This document shows, one piece after another, positions 21,819-33,952 of a stretch of 64,000 nucleotides of DNA. Within the stretch, counting starts at the first letter, position 1. Every line of letters begins with the position of its first letter. The DNA is taken from assembly GCA_036346375.1 (NCBI GenBank), contig CM070515.1, forward strand, positions 18,746,423-18,810,422, written 5' to 3'. The position numbers were made by a program, and so were the translations under genes. The DNA comes from Guadua angustifolia (lineage: Eukaryota > Streptophyta > Magnoliopsida > Poales > Poaceae). The notes beneath the pieces were generated by a model. The model was not told the DNA's origin. It made no database searches and saw only the letters and a program-made list of their open reading frames with translations.

Positions 21819-23400
21819 CGGAGAGGGAGGACCATTGTTGTCGACGGGTTCATTGCGCCCCCCTCCCATTGTAAAGCGAGGCTGAGGTGGCGTTGGCACA
21901 ACGATAGGTAGCGGCGGTTGGTGATGGGTGTTAGTGGAGGGCGCTGGGCAGCGGTGAAGGGTGGGACCGCGAGGCAAGAGCAGAGAGAACATTAGGTTGG
22001 GTGGGTGGCCTGCGGAGGAGGGAGAGCTGGCGGCAAGGCGAAGCGGTGAGCTTGTCGCCAGCCGCGGGAGAGGCAAGGATGGGGGCTATGGAGGAAGCGA
22101 GTGGAGCTACGACCAGTATGGCGGTGGCGGCGATAGATAAGAGAGGCCGTGGAGGTGAGGGAGAGGGAGGAGGAGAGAGCTATATATACATGTTCCCTAG
22201 TTGTGCTCTAAATTTTTTACTGTACACCCGTACAGAATCCAATAGGACAGGTTACCTCTATCTATATCCCAAATGGAGGGAGCACAAATTTTCATAGATG
22301 CATCTCTATGGCAATATGCTAACTTTTTTTTCTCTACCTGGGAGAAGGTATGTTGGATCGTTTCAATGCTCTCTCTCTGAATCAATTCGATCGCATGCTG
22401 ATCAACAACTACCTATTTAAAAGTGAGCTTGGCATCTTCTTTTATGTTCCACCAAGTCTGCCTACGCCTACAAGGGCTACTACGAGGCTTGGTTTATTTA
22501 TCTCACCATCAAGCGAGAAATGGGTGCTGATCTCGCTAGCTTTACCTTTGCATGCTGTGGAGTGTGGACCAGTGTCAAATCTTTAATCTGTTCGTTCATG
22601 CGAAGAGCTCTTTGGAAGAATGACCCTTGATTAAAAAATCACCGCTTATCTAGCCTATGTAGCTCATTTTTTTTACAAATCTAACCATCTACGTATGTAT
22701 TTGCGAAATTGACCCCTCCTATACCTCGGGAGACGTCGTAGGAAACACATGCCCCCTATCGCACCCAGGAAGTGCAAAAACTGGCTGTGACATAGCAGCG
22801 TACGAGAGGACATGCTTCCTCACCCCGGAAGCTTGGGAGGATTCCTACTGGGCTACCCAAGTGCAGCAGCCGTCTTGCGCCCGCGCCTGCGTTCGCTTAC
22901 ACGCACGCGACCACACTACTCGGGCCTCCCACCTGCCTGCCTGCCCGCGTTGTGCCACGCTCGCCCGTGCACTACCATAGCCGATGAAACAACCCTGGTT
23001 AATTAATTGTGCAAATGAGATCATCAACACAAATTAATCACACATAATTAAATTACTCAACAAATTAATCACCAGCTTTATTGATTATCAAATGTCATAC
23101 AATGGAATAATTACAATGTATATTGAAAAAAATTACACCAAAAGAAGATTAACCTGGATTTCCTAAAAAAAATAGACATTCACACACACATATATAATCA
23201 TAAGGTAAGAAATATAAAAAAAATAGAATTTAAGAGTTGCCTTTAGACCCATATACGAAGGTATCGCTCATCGAGATAGCTGACTGTCCAAGGCCAGTCG
23301 CACCTCTCGCTAGTTTGGGTTTCATCGTTTGACTTTTACAAACCCATATTTGTCGGGTGACTGTAGCATTGCAAAAATAGTGTCTAAAAATCTCATAGTA
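21819..23400. other. Intergenic; dispersed GC-rich repeat at 21990-22270
   Basis: The part 21990-22270 (GGAGCTACGACCAGTATGGC region, then GTTCCCTAGTTGTGCTC) is related to 55170-55340 (GAGCTACAACCAATGCGACG, then CATTCCCTAGTTG), marking a dispersed repeat of unknown type. The rest shows no gene. Confidence 0.4.
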
Positions 23401-23449
23401 AATAGATAAAAATATACATAGTAAAAAGGTAAAAGTCTCAAGTTAAAAA

Positions 23450-26303
23450 GGAACCACCAGGGCACTCCCCACACATAAAAGCATAAAGCTCCTCATTTCT
23501 CACATAGCCAAGCAAGCTACAAAACCACTAGAAAGTACAAAGCCTCAAGACAAGCAAGCTCCCAAGAGAGCACACCACCAGACCAACCACACCCAAGGCA
23601 AGCCCAAGCAAACCAAACACAAAGCAAGCCATCTCCAGGAGCAAACACCAAGCTCCCCACACAAGCACATAGCCACAAGACCACCACCCTCCGAAGCAAA
23701 GCCCCCAAGGCAAGCCACACAACCATCAACCATCCAAGCTCAAGCAAGCCAGGTAGTTACCAAGCCATCATCACCAAGCACTATAGGAAGCAAAGCCCCA
23801 AGAGCCACCATCCACCAGGGGGAGCAAGCAAGCAAGAAGCCACCACAAGAAGCACCAGGAGAAGCAAGACCACATGAGGCCACCACAAGCTCGAGAGCGA
23901 GAAGAAGCTTCACCAACACCATCCACAGCTCTGCATTTCTTCTCATTCCCCCAACCCTAAGTAACCCAAATTTTGCCCATAGTCAAATATAAGAGCCACT
24001 ATAGCGAAAACAGTATGGAGACTAAAGACAATAGATAACTAGTAGTCTCAATAGAGACGCTCTACTGAGACTACTGTAGAGGCAGCGTTGCACGTGCCAA
24101 GGAACCACTGCACTCCCTAGCATACGGGAGGTCCCCAGTGTCATCGTAATACCACCAGATCCACGACCATTCCTATAATCATCATTGACCCAAAATGACA
24201 GTATATATGTTCTTCATCCACATCACAAGATACAATAAGGCAGAAAATCCACAGTATAGTGCTACGAAAGAAAAATAGGGGAAAAGGTTCGTAGCCAAAC
24301 CCTAGCTTGACCATGCTAGAGAGGGGGCTCGGCCATGGAGGTAGGGGAGACAGCCGGCCAAGGGCTGAGGCTCGAGTGACCTAGTGGGGCCCAGCTGAGC
24401 CAAGGCAGCGGTGGCTGGCATAGGCCTGGGGGCGCACCGAGTGCTAGCACGGCCTGGTGAGAGAGAGGCCAAGGCAGCACGACGCATGGGGTAGCCAGGG
24501 GAGGCACGACCCAGTAGGTGCGAGAGGCGGAAGCCAGAGCCGACGTTAGGGCACGGTCGCATGGGGGCACAACTAAGGGAGGGTGGCTAGCGAGAAGGGT
24601 AACCTGGTGGGGAGGCAGCGCCGGCAGTTGGTGGCTAGCAAGAAGGAGGAGACTCTAATTTGGGGGGGGGAAGGAGGAGGAGAAGAGAATCAATGGGGAA
24701 AAGAAAGGAAGGAAGAAGAGATAAGGATGTCAACTTGATAGAAAAAAATATCTAAAAAAAGATAAAAATGCGATCTACATCCTTGTATCATTCAAATTTT
24801 AAAATGATGATTAAAAACCCAAGATATTAAATAAACAATATGACATATCTTAAATAAATGCATTAAAATTTAAACTATCTAGAATTTCAAAAGAGACATA
24901 TATGTAAATTAAATAATAAATTTTAATACGGGTTTGGACATCATAACATATGCAAAAAAAAATCTAATAGCCACTTGAGATGTGGTATTTTTCAATTTTA
25001 GGAATTAATTCAAATCAGACCAATGGTCTGAAGTAGCCATCGGGTGAGGACAAATATTTGTACCAAAATTCAGGCAAGAATCCTTGACCACATTTTAATA
25101 ATTTCCAACAAATTTATTTGATTATATGTGATATCACTGGTGCATAGGAAAAATTCTTTTATGAAATATCATAAATCGATTACGGATGAAAAGATGGTTA
25201 ATGTGACTACTATGGCAATAATTGATTATTGAAATGTGAAATGTCGATGACTACCGAGGCAGTGTTGGAATGATTGAAAATATTGTACGGCTCATCGAAC
25301 AAAAGGAGCCAATGACATATTTATAATTATTGTGGGTAGAAGGCGCCGATGAGAAGGCGGCATGCCGGTGGGACCCTCTATATATGTGATAATATAAGGA
25401 TGAACAACTACACTCAAGCAATGAGTCGTATATACAGTACCAACCATAGTATATGAAATCGTTGGGAAAGGTTATCCTACAAAGGTGTGAAGCTGGGTAG
25501 AACGAAAGGCCCAGTGAAGGACACGAAAATTGGAGATAATAAGGAAATTAAGGCTCTATATGTAAAGTCCTGGGCTGAGTACCGTAGATAGGTAATCAGG
25601 GTATAACTGGTAAGCTGAGAGTATGTGGGGAAGAACCGAGGACACCACTACTTGTAGGTCACCAGGATTAGAGATCTAATACCGGAGTAGTGATAAACAT
25701 TCTGAAGTCTCACAGGATGGGGTCAATAGGGTAAAGTGTTACAAACCTGCACTGAGTTAAATAAAAAATTCATACATGTCTCCTGGATTTGTGGCTATGG
25801 AAGCTAAGTTTGCCTCATATACAGGTGCTAGTAGCAATTTGAGAAATTAAAACATGAAAACAACATGTTCATGATAAAACCCTATTTTCAGTAAATGAGG
25901 ATTTGAGAGAGAGATGGAAATGAAATGGATGTGAGAAAATCTCATATAATGCATTTTGTTATTAATGCTTACTGAGTACTTCTATATCCATCCTTGCTTA
26001 ACTCCATCTTTGCTTAGAAGCTGGGTACTATGGATTCGCTTGCGAGGCATGGCCTAAGGATGACTAGCAGGGTTAGGGTAATGATGCAGCGAAGGACTAG
26101 GAGAAGGACTAGGTGGAATAGTGTACCATACGGTGGAAACCATCGATCCATTAGGTACTTAGTATTCATGTAAATCATTTATGTATGGACTATATGTAAT
26201 ATGCTAGAACCGATAACCATGGACTTGTAGCCCACGTGGCAATGTATTGTAATAAATTTCTATTTTAGTCTCTAATTATTGTTCTATGCAACACTCTGAA
26301 TAC
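23450..26303 (+). mobile_element. Gypsy-like LTR remnant hosting the Tat insertion
   Basis: Unannotated repeat-like DNA. 23460-23950 is strikingly poor in T on the plus strand (A, C and G only for long runs), as in transcribed leaders of some LTRs. The segment 26261-26308 with its continuation 39661-39740 matches the flanks of the solo LTR at 9749-10447. No gag-pol frames seen. Classification is inference. Confidence 0.35.
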
Positions 26304-26308
26304 GGTAC

Positions 26309-27080
26309 TGTCGACGATTCGGGAACCGGTCCCCCGCCGAGCTTACTTGTTGAATGAGGGATCAACCTAGGGCCCCTTTTCCGCAGAGGGTATAGCGTCC
26401 GAGGTCCTGCCGAGCTATGGCCGAGATGACACAGCCAACAAGGGGTCTTTTTTGGTCTGGTTCGAGCCTCTCACGGGGGAGATAACAACCCTACGTCCAG
26501 TGATTGCACTAGCTTCCAAAGAGGGATTACAGGGTGCTTGCTTGGGGCTCTGGGCCTCCCTTCTCTATCTCTCTCTCTCTTTCTTACAAGTGAGTGTTCT
26601 TCCTCTTAGTTCTCCTAAGGGGGTCAGGAACCAGAGAGTCCAACCCTAAACTCTACGTGCGATGGGGTATTTATAGACGATTGCAGCGTTGTAACATTTA
26701 TTACAAAGCGACGTGCCACTGTTTCCGGACGTGGGTGAAACTGTTTTCTTGCTTTTCGCCATACCGCGACGTGGGCACAGTGGGCTCAGATCGTGGTCGT
26801 ACGGTCCTTCAGGCCACCGAGTGGTTAATGCTACGCCGCCTTCGTGGACTGCGCTCGGCTTTTTAGTTATTCCCGAAGTCCCTGCTTTGGACCCGGTCGT
26901 TTGGTCACGTACCCCTGAGCAAGTATGCTCAGGGGCGAGCTTGATTGAGGACGGGGTAGCCCCGGAGGCCGGGCTACCCGAGGATCTTTCTTGGGAACGC
27001 CGTCCAAGGGTGAGCATGATCGGCAGCTGCCTAGCCGCCGAGATACTATGGTCACTATAGGAAATGCCCAATCCCCGACA
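26309..27080 (-). repeat. 3' LTR of the Tat element
   Basis: 772 bp; on minus starts TGTCGGGGATTGGGC and ends GTCGACA. TATA box (minus TATAAATA) at 26668-26675. By eye about 33 substitutions against the 5' LTR, mostly transitions. It lacks a 9-bp GGCCGAGAT repeat unit that the other LTR has. Confidence 0.95.
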
Positions 27081-27163
27081 GCTAGCCCTCGAGGCTTAAG
27101 GGGGTGATTGCTCGACGAGGTCTCCGCCTTAAGCCTCCAAACTTAAATAAGGGATTGGAACCC

Positions 27164-27488
27164 TGCAGTGAAAAACTATCGCGACGCCCGGGCAGCGTTT
27201 GCTTAGGAATAAAAAATCTTGCAGTGAAGAGCTACAGCAGCATTCGAGCAGCCATGCTCGGGGACGAGAATCCCGCGGCGTAGAGCTACCGCGACATCCG
27301 AGCAATCTTTGCTTGGGAACAAGAACCTTGCAGCGAAGAGCTGCTGCAGTATCCGAGCAATCCTACTCGGGGACGAGAATCTCGCGGCGAAGAGCTACCG
27401 TGACATCCGAGCAACCTTTGCTCGGGAATAAGAAATCTTGTAGCGAAGAGCTGCTGTAGCATCCGAGCAATCTTGCTCGGGGACGAGC
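27164..27488 (+). repeat. Six tandem units of about 54 bp in alternating types
   Basis: Units share GCGAAGAGCT and ATCCGAGCAA; odd and even units alternate (…TTTGCTTGGGAATAAGAA against …TGCTCGGGGACGAGAA), giving a 108-bp higher-order period. Variable tandem repeats between the coding part and the 3' LTR are known for Tat elements. Confidence 0.88.
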
Positions 27489-27711
27489 GTGTTCTGGCCA
27501 GACCGAGCGTGATCGGTCAGGGTCTGGTCAAAATAGCAGTTGGGAACAGAGGCGAAAGGTCGCGACGGTTCCTTCTCCGTGAAGCCTCGCGGGTACAGCT
27601 CTGACAGTTTTTGGAAACCGCGCCATTACAGGACAATTTTGAAAACCGCAATGCCGCGTGTCGGCCATGAATCCAAGCAGGGGCGATTTTCCGTCCGTTA
27701 AACTTCTCGCC

Positions 27712-27719
27712 TATAAATA
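27712..27719 (+). promoter_or_regulatory. TATA box of the antisense additional ORF
   Basis: TATAAATA in CTCGCCTATAAATACC, about 115 bases upstream of the ATG at 27834. The core matches the LTR promoter core (CGCCTATAAATACC at 10164-10177). Confidence 0.6.
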
Positions 27720-27833
27720 CCAAAGGGACATTTCTAGAGACTTTTCTTCCTCCGCGACTTGCAGTCAAACTTCAAAAGCTTCGCAGCCTTTAGACTTTCT
27801 CTTGCTCCAGCGCCCTTTCCCCCAATTCTCTCC

Positions 27834-30800
27834 ATGGCGAAGTTCGGCGCAAGCAAGATCACCGTGGAGAGGCTTTGGTACTTGAAAATTTCGGGTACCT
27901 CGATGTGGGCACCTAGCGGATCCCTAACGGCGAAGGAGCTCCGGTGTCGCGTGACGATGAGGTCGTCACGTGCGAGCTCTACACCATCAATGGGCTTCGA
28001 ATGCCCGAGAGTGAGTTCCTGGAATCCATACTCGCGCAATTCGAGTGCGAGATCACCAACTTTAACCCTAATTCCATCCTCGTCTTGACCATCTTCTCCC
28101 ACCTCTGCGAGGGCTTCGTGGGCATCCTGCCCACGGTGAATCTCTTCTTCCATTTCTACTCCTTGTTTCGCATCGGCGCGGCTTCTCCCACCGGTGCCTT
28201 GTACTTCCGTTTGCGAGCCAACTGCCCGTACGAGTACCCGTTCTTCTCCCTTAAGGACTCGGTGGCGGGATGGGCCGATTCTTGGTTCTATCTGCGGAAG
28301 GTGCAGGGGAGCTCTCTACGCTACACCGGAGCGGCGGCGGCTAGCATCGATACCCCACGCCCGCCCGTCGAGGCCGAGGAGAAGCGGTCCCTGATGCTGA
28401 TCAGTGAGCTCACGAACCTGGGGCTCACTGGTCGGGACATCGTCCGTGACTTCCTTAAGAACAGGGTGTCCCCTCTGAGGAGGAGGGAACACCCCTTCTT
28501 CGAGATCTCCGGGTGGGATGACATCACCCGAGGGGATGACTCCGGTAAGTTCCATGATCCTGAAAACTTTTGCTTCGCATGCACTGCTTAAGCCCGTGCT
28601 GATTTCATTTTCTGATCAACGACAGCCCCGGGCTTCGACTGGGTGGAGAAAAGGGTTGGTGAGATGTTCGGCACCCCTAAGGGCAAGGAGCTCGAGCGCG
28701 GACGGCAAGTCCCGAAGAACGTACTCGAGCGGAGCGATGTGGTAAGCCACTTTACGATTCATGCTCGGGGAAAGCATCCCGAGCTCTTCTGACACCTCTT
28801 CACCCTTGGCAGGAGATGGTCGCCCTGGAGGCAGCGGTGGCCAAACTTAGACCCCTGGCGGGCGGCAAGGGAGTGCTGGTCCCAGCCGCCAAAGCCAAGA
28901 AGACAAGGGGCAAGAGACACACTCCGCCACTGACCTCTACCCGGCTGACAAAGAGGCGGGCGAGCTCGGCCAAGAATCCCGCGCTGCGGCACTTGGAATT
29001 TGTCGACCGAAAGGAGGTAAGCCGCTTAAACGCCTGGATGGAGAATTACGGCCGGGATTGCCTGGAGCAGCTCGAGGAGGAGGCGAGACTGACCGAGGAA
29101 GTGGTGCAAGCCGAGCAAGAAGCGTTGAGGGAGGAGCTTGCCGAGCTTAAAGCCAAGCTCAAGCAAGTTACCGAGGCTCGCGGGCTGCGGACGAGGCGCG
29201 GGCGCCGGAGACGACCGACGCGGAGAAGGCCGACGCTCCCCCGGCGAGGAGCAGTCCTGCCGTGGATGAGCAGGCTAAACTTGAGGCGGCATCAGCGGCA
29301 AAACCCGTCAGGGATGACAGCGAGGAGCTTGCTGAAGGTAGCTCCCGAGCCCTTGTCCTTTCTCTTTTTATTGCCTTCGTTTCGCTTATTCTTTACCCGA
29401 GCTAATCCCACTCTGTCGACGTGGGCGTGATAGCTCCTAGGACCTCTCCGGATTATGGCAAAATGGCTGACGAAATCTTTGGTCGTGCCGTAGAGAGGGA
29501 GCTCGCCCTTGCCGCCGACCGCGTGATGGGCGAGGCCGTGGAAGCGGTGGACAAGCTCATTGACGACGGCCAAGGCACCGAGGGCCCCCCTGCCTTGGAG
29601 GGACTACCTCCCCCGGGCAAGCTTCTGGCCCTCTCGAGCACGGAGGGCGCACAAGGAGGGGATGAGATTGATCTCGGGGTCTTGGACGAACAGACTGCCC
29701 AAGGAGGCTCGAGATCTCTGGGCGCATCACCTGCCCGGGACAAGGGCGCGAAGCCCCCGAGCGGACAGCATGCTCGGGACGAGACCGCACCTGCCCCGAG
29801 CGAACCGCATGCTCAGGCAGACGCCCCGCCACCCCGGAGTGAACAACATACCCGGGCGGACAGCGATAAGACCCTGAGCGGGCCGGCCGCTCAGGAAGGA
29901 GGCGCGACGTCCCTGGGCGAATCACATGCCCGGGGGGATGATACGTCGTCTTCCGGCGACCTGCCTTCTTGGAAGGACCCTGTGGAAGCCCCAAGCCCCC
30001 TGCCAAAGCTTGACGATCTTCGGGGGGCGGACGTCGCTAAGAACTTCCAGAATAACCTCTGTGTGCGTCTCGCTCGGGTAAGGGTGCTTCTTTTATTGTT
30101 GTCACAGTTCCATTTCTTTGGGTCTTAGGAGTGGCATCTGAGATTTTCCGCCTGCAGGTTCTCCAAAAGACCATGGTGGACTTTGACGCGGCTACGATTG
30201 CCCCGAGGTCTTGGCCCAGGTGCATGCTGAGCAAGAGGCTCGGCTAGCCGAGCTTGAGCAGCGGGTGGACGACCTCAAGGCCAGGGACAAGCTGCTTGTT
30301 TATAGGTGTCGCTAGGCCGAGAAGGGCATTATCGAGGGTAGGGAAAAGATTCTTGGGCTCGAGCAAGAGCTTGAGCAAGAAAAACAATGCTCCCGCTAGG
30401 GCTGGGCAAATAAACCGGAAACCGAAAACCGACAATCAAAAAATCAAACCGATAATCGAAAAACCGAAACCGAATTATTCGGTTGTTGATTCGGTTATCT
30501 GTCTGAAATAACCAAATTTATTTCGGTTTATTCAGTTTTATACATCGGTTAACCGAACTAACCGGACTATAATTACTTAGTGGTATTTAGTAGGCAGCAT
30601 CTCGTATTTCCTTGCTCATTTGCTGATTGTTTCATATGCGCTTCTCCTATCTGCTTCTCCATGTGTTAAGGATGCTCTGAACCACCTTCCCTTAGGGACT
30701 TAAATTTTCTTCCAATTCTCATATTTAATTCAAGCAATTCTCAATAATGTCAACAGTGATTTACACAAACTTATATTGTTTTGTTCATGATTTCATTTAA

Positions 30801-31438
30801 TTCTCAATAATGTGCGCAATTTTCGTTTCTGTCAGACAATTTGTTCTTTGTGGATTGTGGTGAACTGGTGATTCCTGAATCCTAACAATCAAATTCTGGT
30901 TAATTTGGTTTAAAACCGAAACCAAAACCGAATTATCGGTTAACCGAATTGTCGGTTTCCGAAATTTTCAAACATATTTCGGTTTCATTTTTGAAATAAC
31001 CGAATTTTCCAAAAAACCGAAAACCGAAACCGAATTTTTCGGTTAAACCGAACGCCTAGGCCTAGCTCCCGCCAAGCCGAGGAGGACGTTGCCGCCAGTA
31101 GGAAGAAGACTCTTGCGCTCGAGCAAGAAAAGCTAAACTCCCGCCAGGTAGAGAAGGTCACCGCCGAGGGCAGGGAGAGGATCCTTGGACTCGAGCAAGA
31201 GCTTGAACAAGGAAAGCAACACTCCCGTGTTCTTGAATCTAAGGTGGCGGAGCTAGGCCGAGCTGCGCGAACGGCCGCCGATCTTGCCGCCCAAGACCAG
31301 GAGGAGACAGACCAGCTCCACCAGGAAGCCCGCGAAGGACGGGAGGCCCGGCGGAAGGTGATCGATCTTGAGGCCAAGATTGATGAGCTGAGGCAGAAGC
31401 TCGCTGCGGCCCTTAGAGGAGCGAAGCCCGGCGCGTAG
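27834..31438 (+). pseudogene. Multi-exon additional ORF of the Tat element (putative gypsy-type transposon domain plus coiled coil)
   Basis: Runs opposite to gag-pol. Visible exon blocks: 27834-28543, 28625-28741, 28814-29337, about 29434-30073, 30158 to the TAG at 31436-31438. Splice signals: CCG|GTAAGTTCC and ACGACAG|CCCC; GTG|GTAAGCC and TTGGCAG|GAG; GAAG|GTAGCT; CGG|GTAAGG and CCTGCAG|GTT. The first exon encodes a globular domain (e.g. SEFLESILAQFECEITNFNP, GWADSWFYLRKV) that I match to PF04195, the 'putative gypsy type transposon' domain. The middle is Pro/Ala/Ser-rich with HAR/HAQAD repeats; the end is a long coiled coil (LEQELEQ, LEAKIDELRQKL). Damage: frameshifts near 27920, 29180 and 30210, a stop near 30315, and an hAT-like insertion. 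Role unknown. Confidence 0.75.
30397..31064. mobile_element. hAT-like non-autonomous element with AACCGAAA-word arms
   Basis: 668 bp from TAGGGCTGGGC to CGCCTAGGCCTA with the 8-bp duplication GCTCCCGC (30389-30396, 31065-31072). Arms are tiled with AACCGAAACCGAA and its complement; the middle is ordinary AT-rich DNA without an ORF. It interrupts the coiled-coil exon of the additional ORF. Confidence 0.9.
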
Positions 31439-32457
31439 AGGACTTTTTCTTTTTTCTCCTTTTTTGATGACTCTGGATGACCTTTGATGATGCCGATGAA
31501 GTATATATTTTTCTCCCGCCCAAGGGCTTTGTCTACTGTAATGCTTATTTTGGGTCCTTCTAGTTATTTCCTGCAAGTGACGAGCATGAGGCAGACAGCG
31601 AGAGATAGGCAGGTAGAAGTGTAGGTTAAGACAAAGCACGGGCAACACAAGCCTGAAATAAGTGAAGAAAGACTTGACATGGGTAACGAATGCTCGAAAA
31701 AGAGACAAAGTCATAATGACGAGCTAGAACGAGGCACTTGATGACCATTTTCGGAAAAACGTTAGCGCGGTAGCCCGTTCCTACTAAGCCCCCGCTGCGA
31801 ATGAAGGTCATGCACCTAAGTTGCGAGCACGAGCTCATTCGCAGGAGAGTTGAAAAATGCGTGTTACTCCCTCGACCAAGCCACCCACTTCTCCGAGATG
31901 CGAGCATGAGCTAGGTCAGGGGGACGTGCGAGGCCTTGACTTCCTTAACGCCTAGGACACATGCCCCTGATTTGCGAGCATGGTTGTAGGCAAGGAAAGA
32001 TGCGCGATTGCCCGACGAGGTGTGCGACGATCAAACGCACACAAATCGAGCTGAAACGCCAGACCGACCGAAAGGATGTCTGTATGCGACCGAATCGTGC
32101 AGTGAAAATCTACTGCAGATCGTAGTCGGCTTAGGGAGACTGAGGCCTCTGGCAGTGGGTTTCAGTGATTGGTCGTTGATCATGGTACCTTGTAGGGTCA
32201 CGCGCGCGCGCCAGCCCGACCTTAGAATGAAGACGCTTGGAGCAATTGTTCCCGCCCGACGTGCTCGTCCCATCGCCAAGATTATGAGAAAAGTATGCCC
32301 TTATGCGAGACTGAGTTGGTTTACCAACGGGCAGCGATCTTAAATGCATTCACAAAATCTTGGAGGTAACAGACTTCGTGTGGGTGAGGGAACCGAATTT
32401 TTTCTTTCTAAAAGAAAAACCGCGAACCTGGCGCGAGATACAAAAGGAAGTACGGGT
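31439..32457. other. Interval between the convergent ends of integrase and the additional ORF
   Basis: Non-coding part of the Tat element. Both coding strands end into it: the additional ORF stops at 31438 and integrase at 32458. Contains a T-rich run (31443-31465) and recurring GCGAGCATG words. Possible shared 3' end region; no polyadenylation signal was clearly identified. Confidence 0.5.
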
Positions 32458-33950
32458 TTAGACAATGAACTTGCGTAGCTGGTCGATGTTCCAAGAGCTC
32501 GCGAGCACCTGACCGTCCTCCATTGCTAGGCGGACAGCCCCCGGGCGCGCCACCGAGACGACCGTGAATGGACCTTCCCACTTGGGGGAGAGCTTGTTGG
32601 CCTTCGATGTATCCTGGATTCGGCGTAGGATGAGGTCGCCAACCTGCAAGGTCCGGGGCCGAATCGACTTAGCCGCGTGCCTGCGAAGAGCTTGTAGGTA
32701 GACGGTGGACTGGAGTAGCGCCCTCTCACGCGCCTCTTTAGCGAGGTCGAGGTCGAGGCGACGCTCGAGCCCTTGGTTGACGCTATCAACCAGGTGCACT
32801 CTTTGGGACCCTAGCACGATCTCGGCGGGCAGGATGGCCTCGGCACCATAGACGAGCTGGAAAGGTGTCTCGCCGGTAGCTCGGCTCGCTGTGGTGCGGA
32901 CGGACCAGTGGACGGAAGGAAGCTCGTCCACCCATGACCCACCGTGTCGGGCGAGGTCTTTGAAGACCCTTTTCTTGATCTCCTGAAGGATTTGTCCGTT
33001 TGCTCGCTCGGCTGCTTCGTTGCTCTGCGGATGAGCTACAGAGGCGAAGCAGACCTTTGTCCCGATATCCTAGCAGTAGGCCTGGAATAGCTCACTAGTG
33101 AACTGAGTGCCGTTGTCCATGATGAGATGATTGGGGACTCCAAAGCGCGTCACCACGTTGCTGCGAAAAAATCTCTTGGCTGCTTGAGCCGAAATGGTTG
33201 ATACAGGCTCGGCCTCGATCCACTTAGAGAAAGTGTTGACGGTCACGAGCAAGAATTTGCAACCCTTTCGACTGCGGGGGAAAGGCCCGAGAATGTCAGC
33301 CCCCCAGGTCGAGAACGGCCATGAGGGTGGGATAGTTTGAAGCACGCATGCCGGCTGGTGGGCCTTGCGGGCATGGAACTAGCATGCCCGGCAAGTCGCC
33401 ACGAGCGCCCGAGCATTGGCCAAGGCTATCGGCCAATAATACCCCAGCCGGAACGCTTTGCTCACAAGCGTCTTGAAGGACGAGTGTGCTCTGCACATCC
33501 CCTCATGGATATCTCTGAGAAGAAAATTGCCCTCTTCCAGAGATATGCACTTGGAGAGGACTCCAAGTGCCCCTTTGCGGTATAAGGCGCCCTCGACTAG
33601 CTTGTACGGGGAGGACCGCCTTATAAGCTGGGAACGCTCAGCTTCTTTCTCGGGTAGTGTCCCGTGGGTAAGGTACTGGACGAATGGCGTCATCCAGTCT
33701 GCGCCATGCTCGAGGAGGGAGACGCTACCGCACGTCTTCGGTGCCTCCTCTACAGAGGGAATGAAGGGCTTGCGCAGATGCTTGACGAGCGCCCCCAGAG
33801 GGGCGGGCATCTGGAGGGTGCCTCCTCTACAGAGGGAATGGAGGGCTTGTACAGATGCTCAACGAGCACCCCCGAAGGGCCGGGCATCTGCGAGGAACCA
33901 ACCTTGGAAAGATGATCGGCGAGAGAATTGTCCCTCCCGGGATGTAATTT
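32458..33950 (-). pseudogene. Integrase of the Tat element
   Basis: Inserts retrotransposon cDNA. N-terminal H2C2 zinc finger (HEGMCRAH … CRAC) near 33377-33530; catalytic core with Asp in WGADILGPFP (about 33300), Asp in IMDNGTQF (about 33110) and Glu in NEAAERANG (about 33015), the DD35E triad. C-terminal part (KLSPKWEGPFTVVSV) resembles the usual GPY/F-containing tail. In-frame stops follow the zinc finger (TAG near 33377) and precede the Glu block (TAG near 33071), so the copy is dead. Confidence 0.9.
33741..33894 (-). repeat. 77-bp tandem duplication in the RNase H-integrase linker
   Basis: Units 33741-33817 and 33818-33894 both contain GTGCCTCCTCTACAGAGGGA. They keep the reading frame poorly (77 is not a multiple of 3), which by itself would shift pol. 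Confidence 0.85.
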
Positions 33951-33952
33951 GA

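Noticed and set aside
23517..23747. Several hydrophobic minus-strand frames resembling membrane proteins
   Set aside because: Caused by T depletion on plus, which turns minus codons into Leu/Val/Trp/Cys; no start context or homology.
27199..27459. 86-codon plus frame with internal repeats
   Set aside because: Follows the 54-bp tandem units; no start context and no homology.
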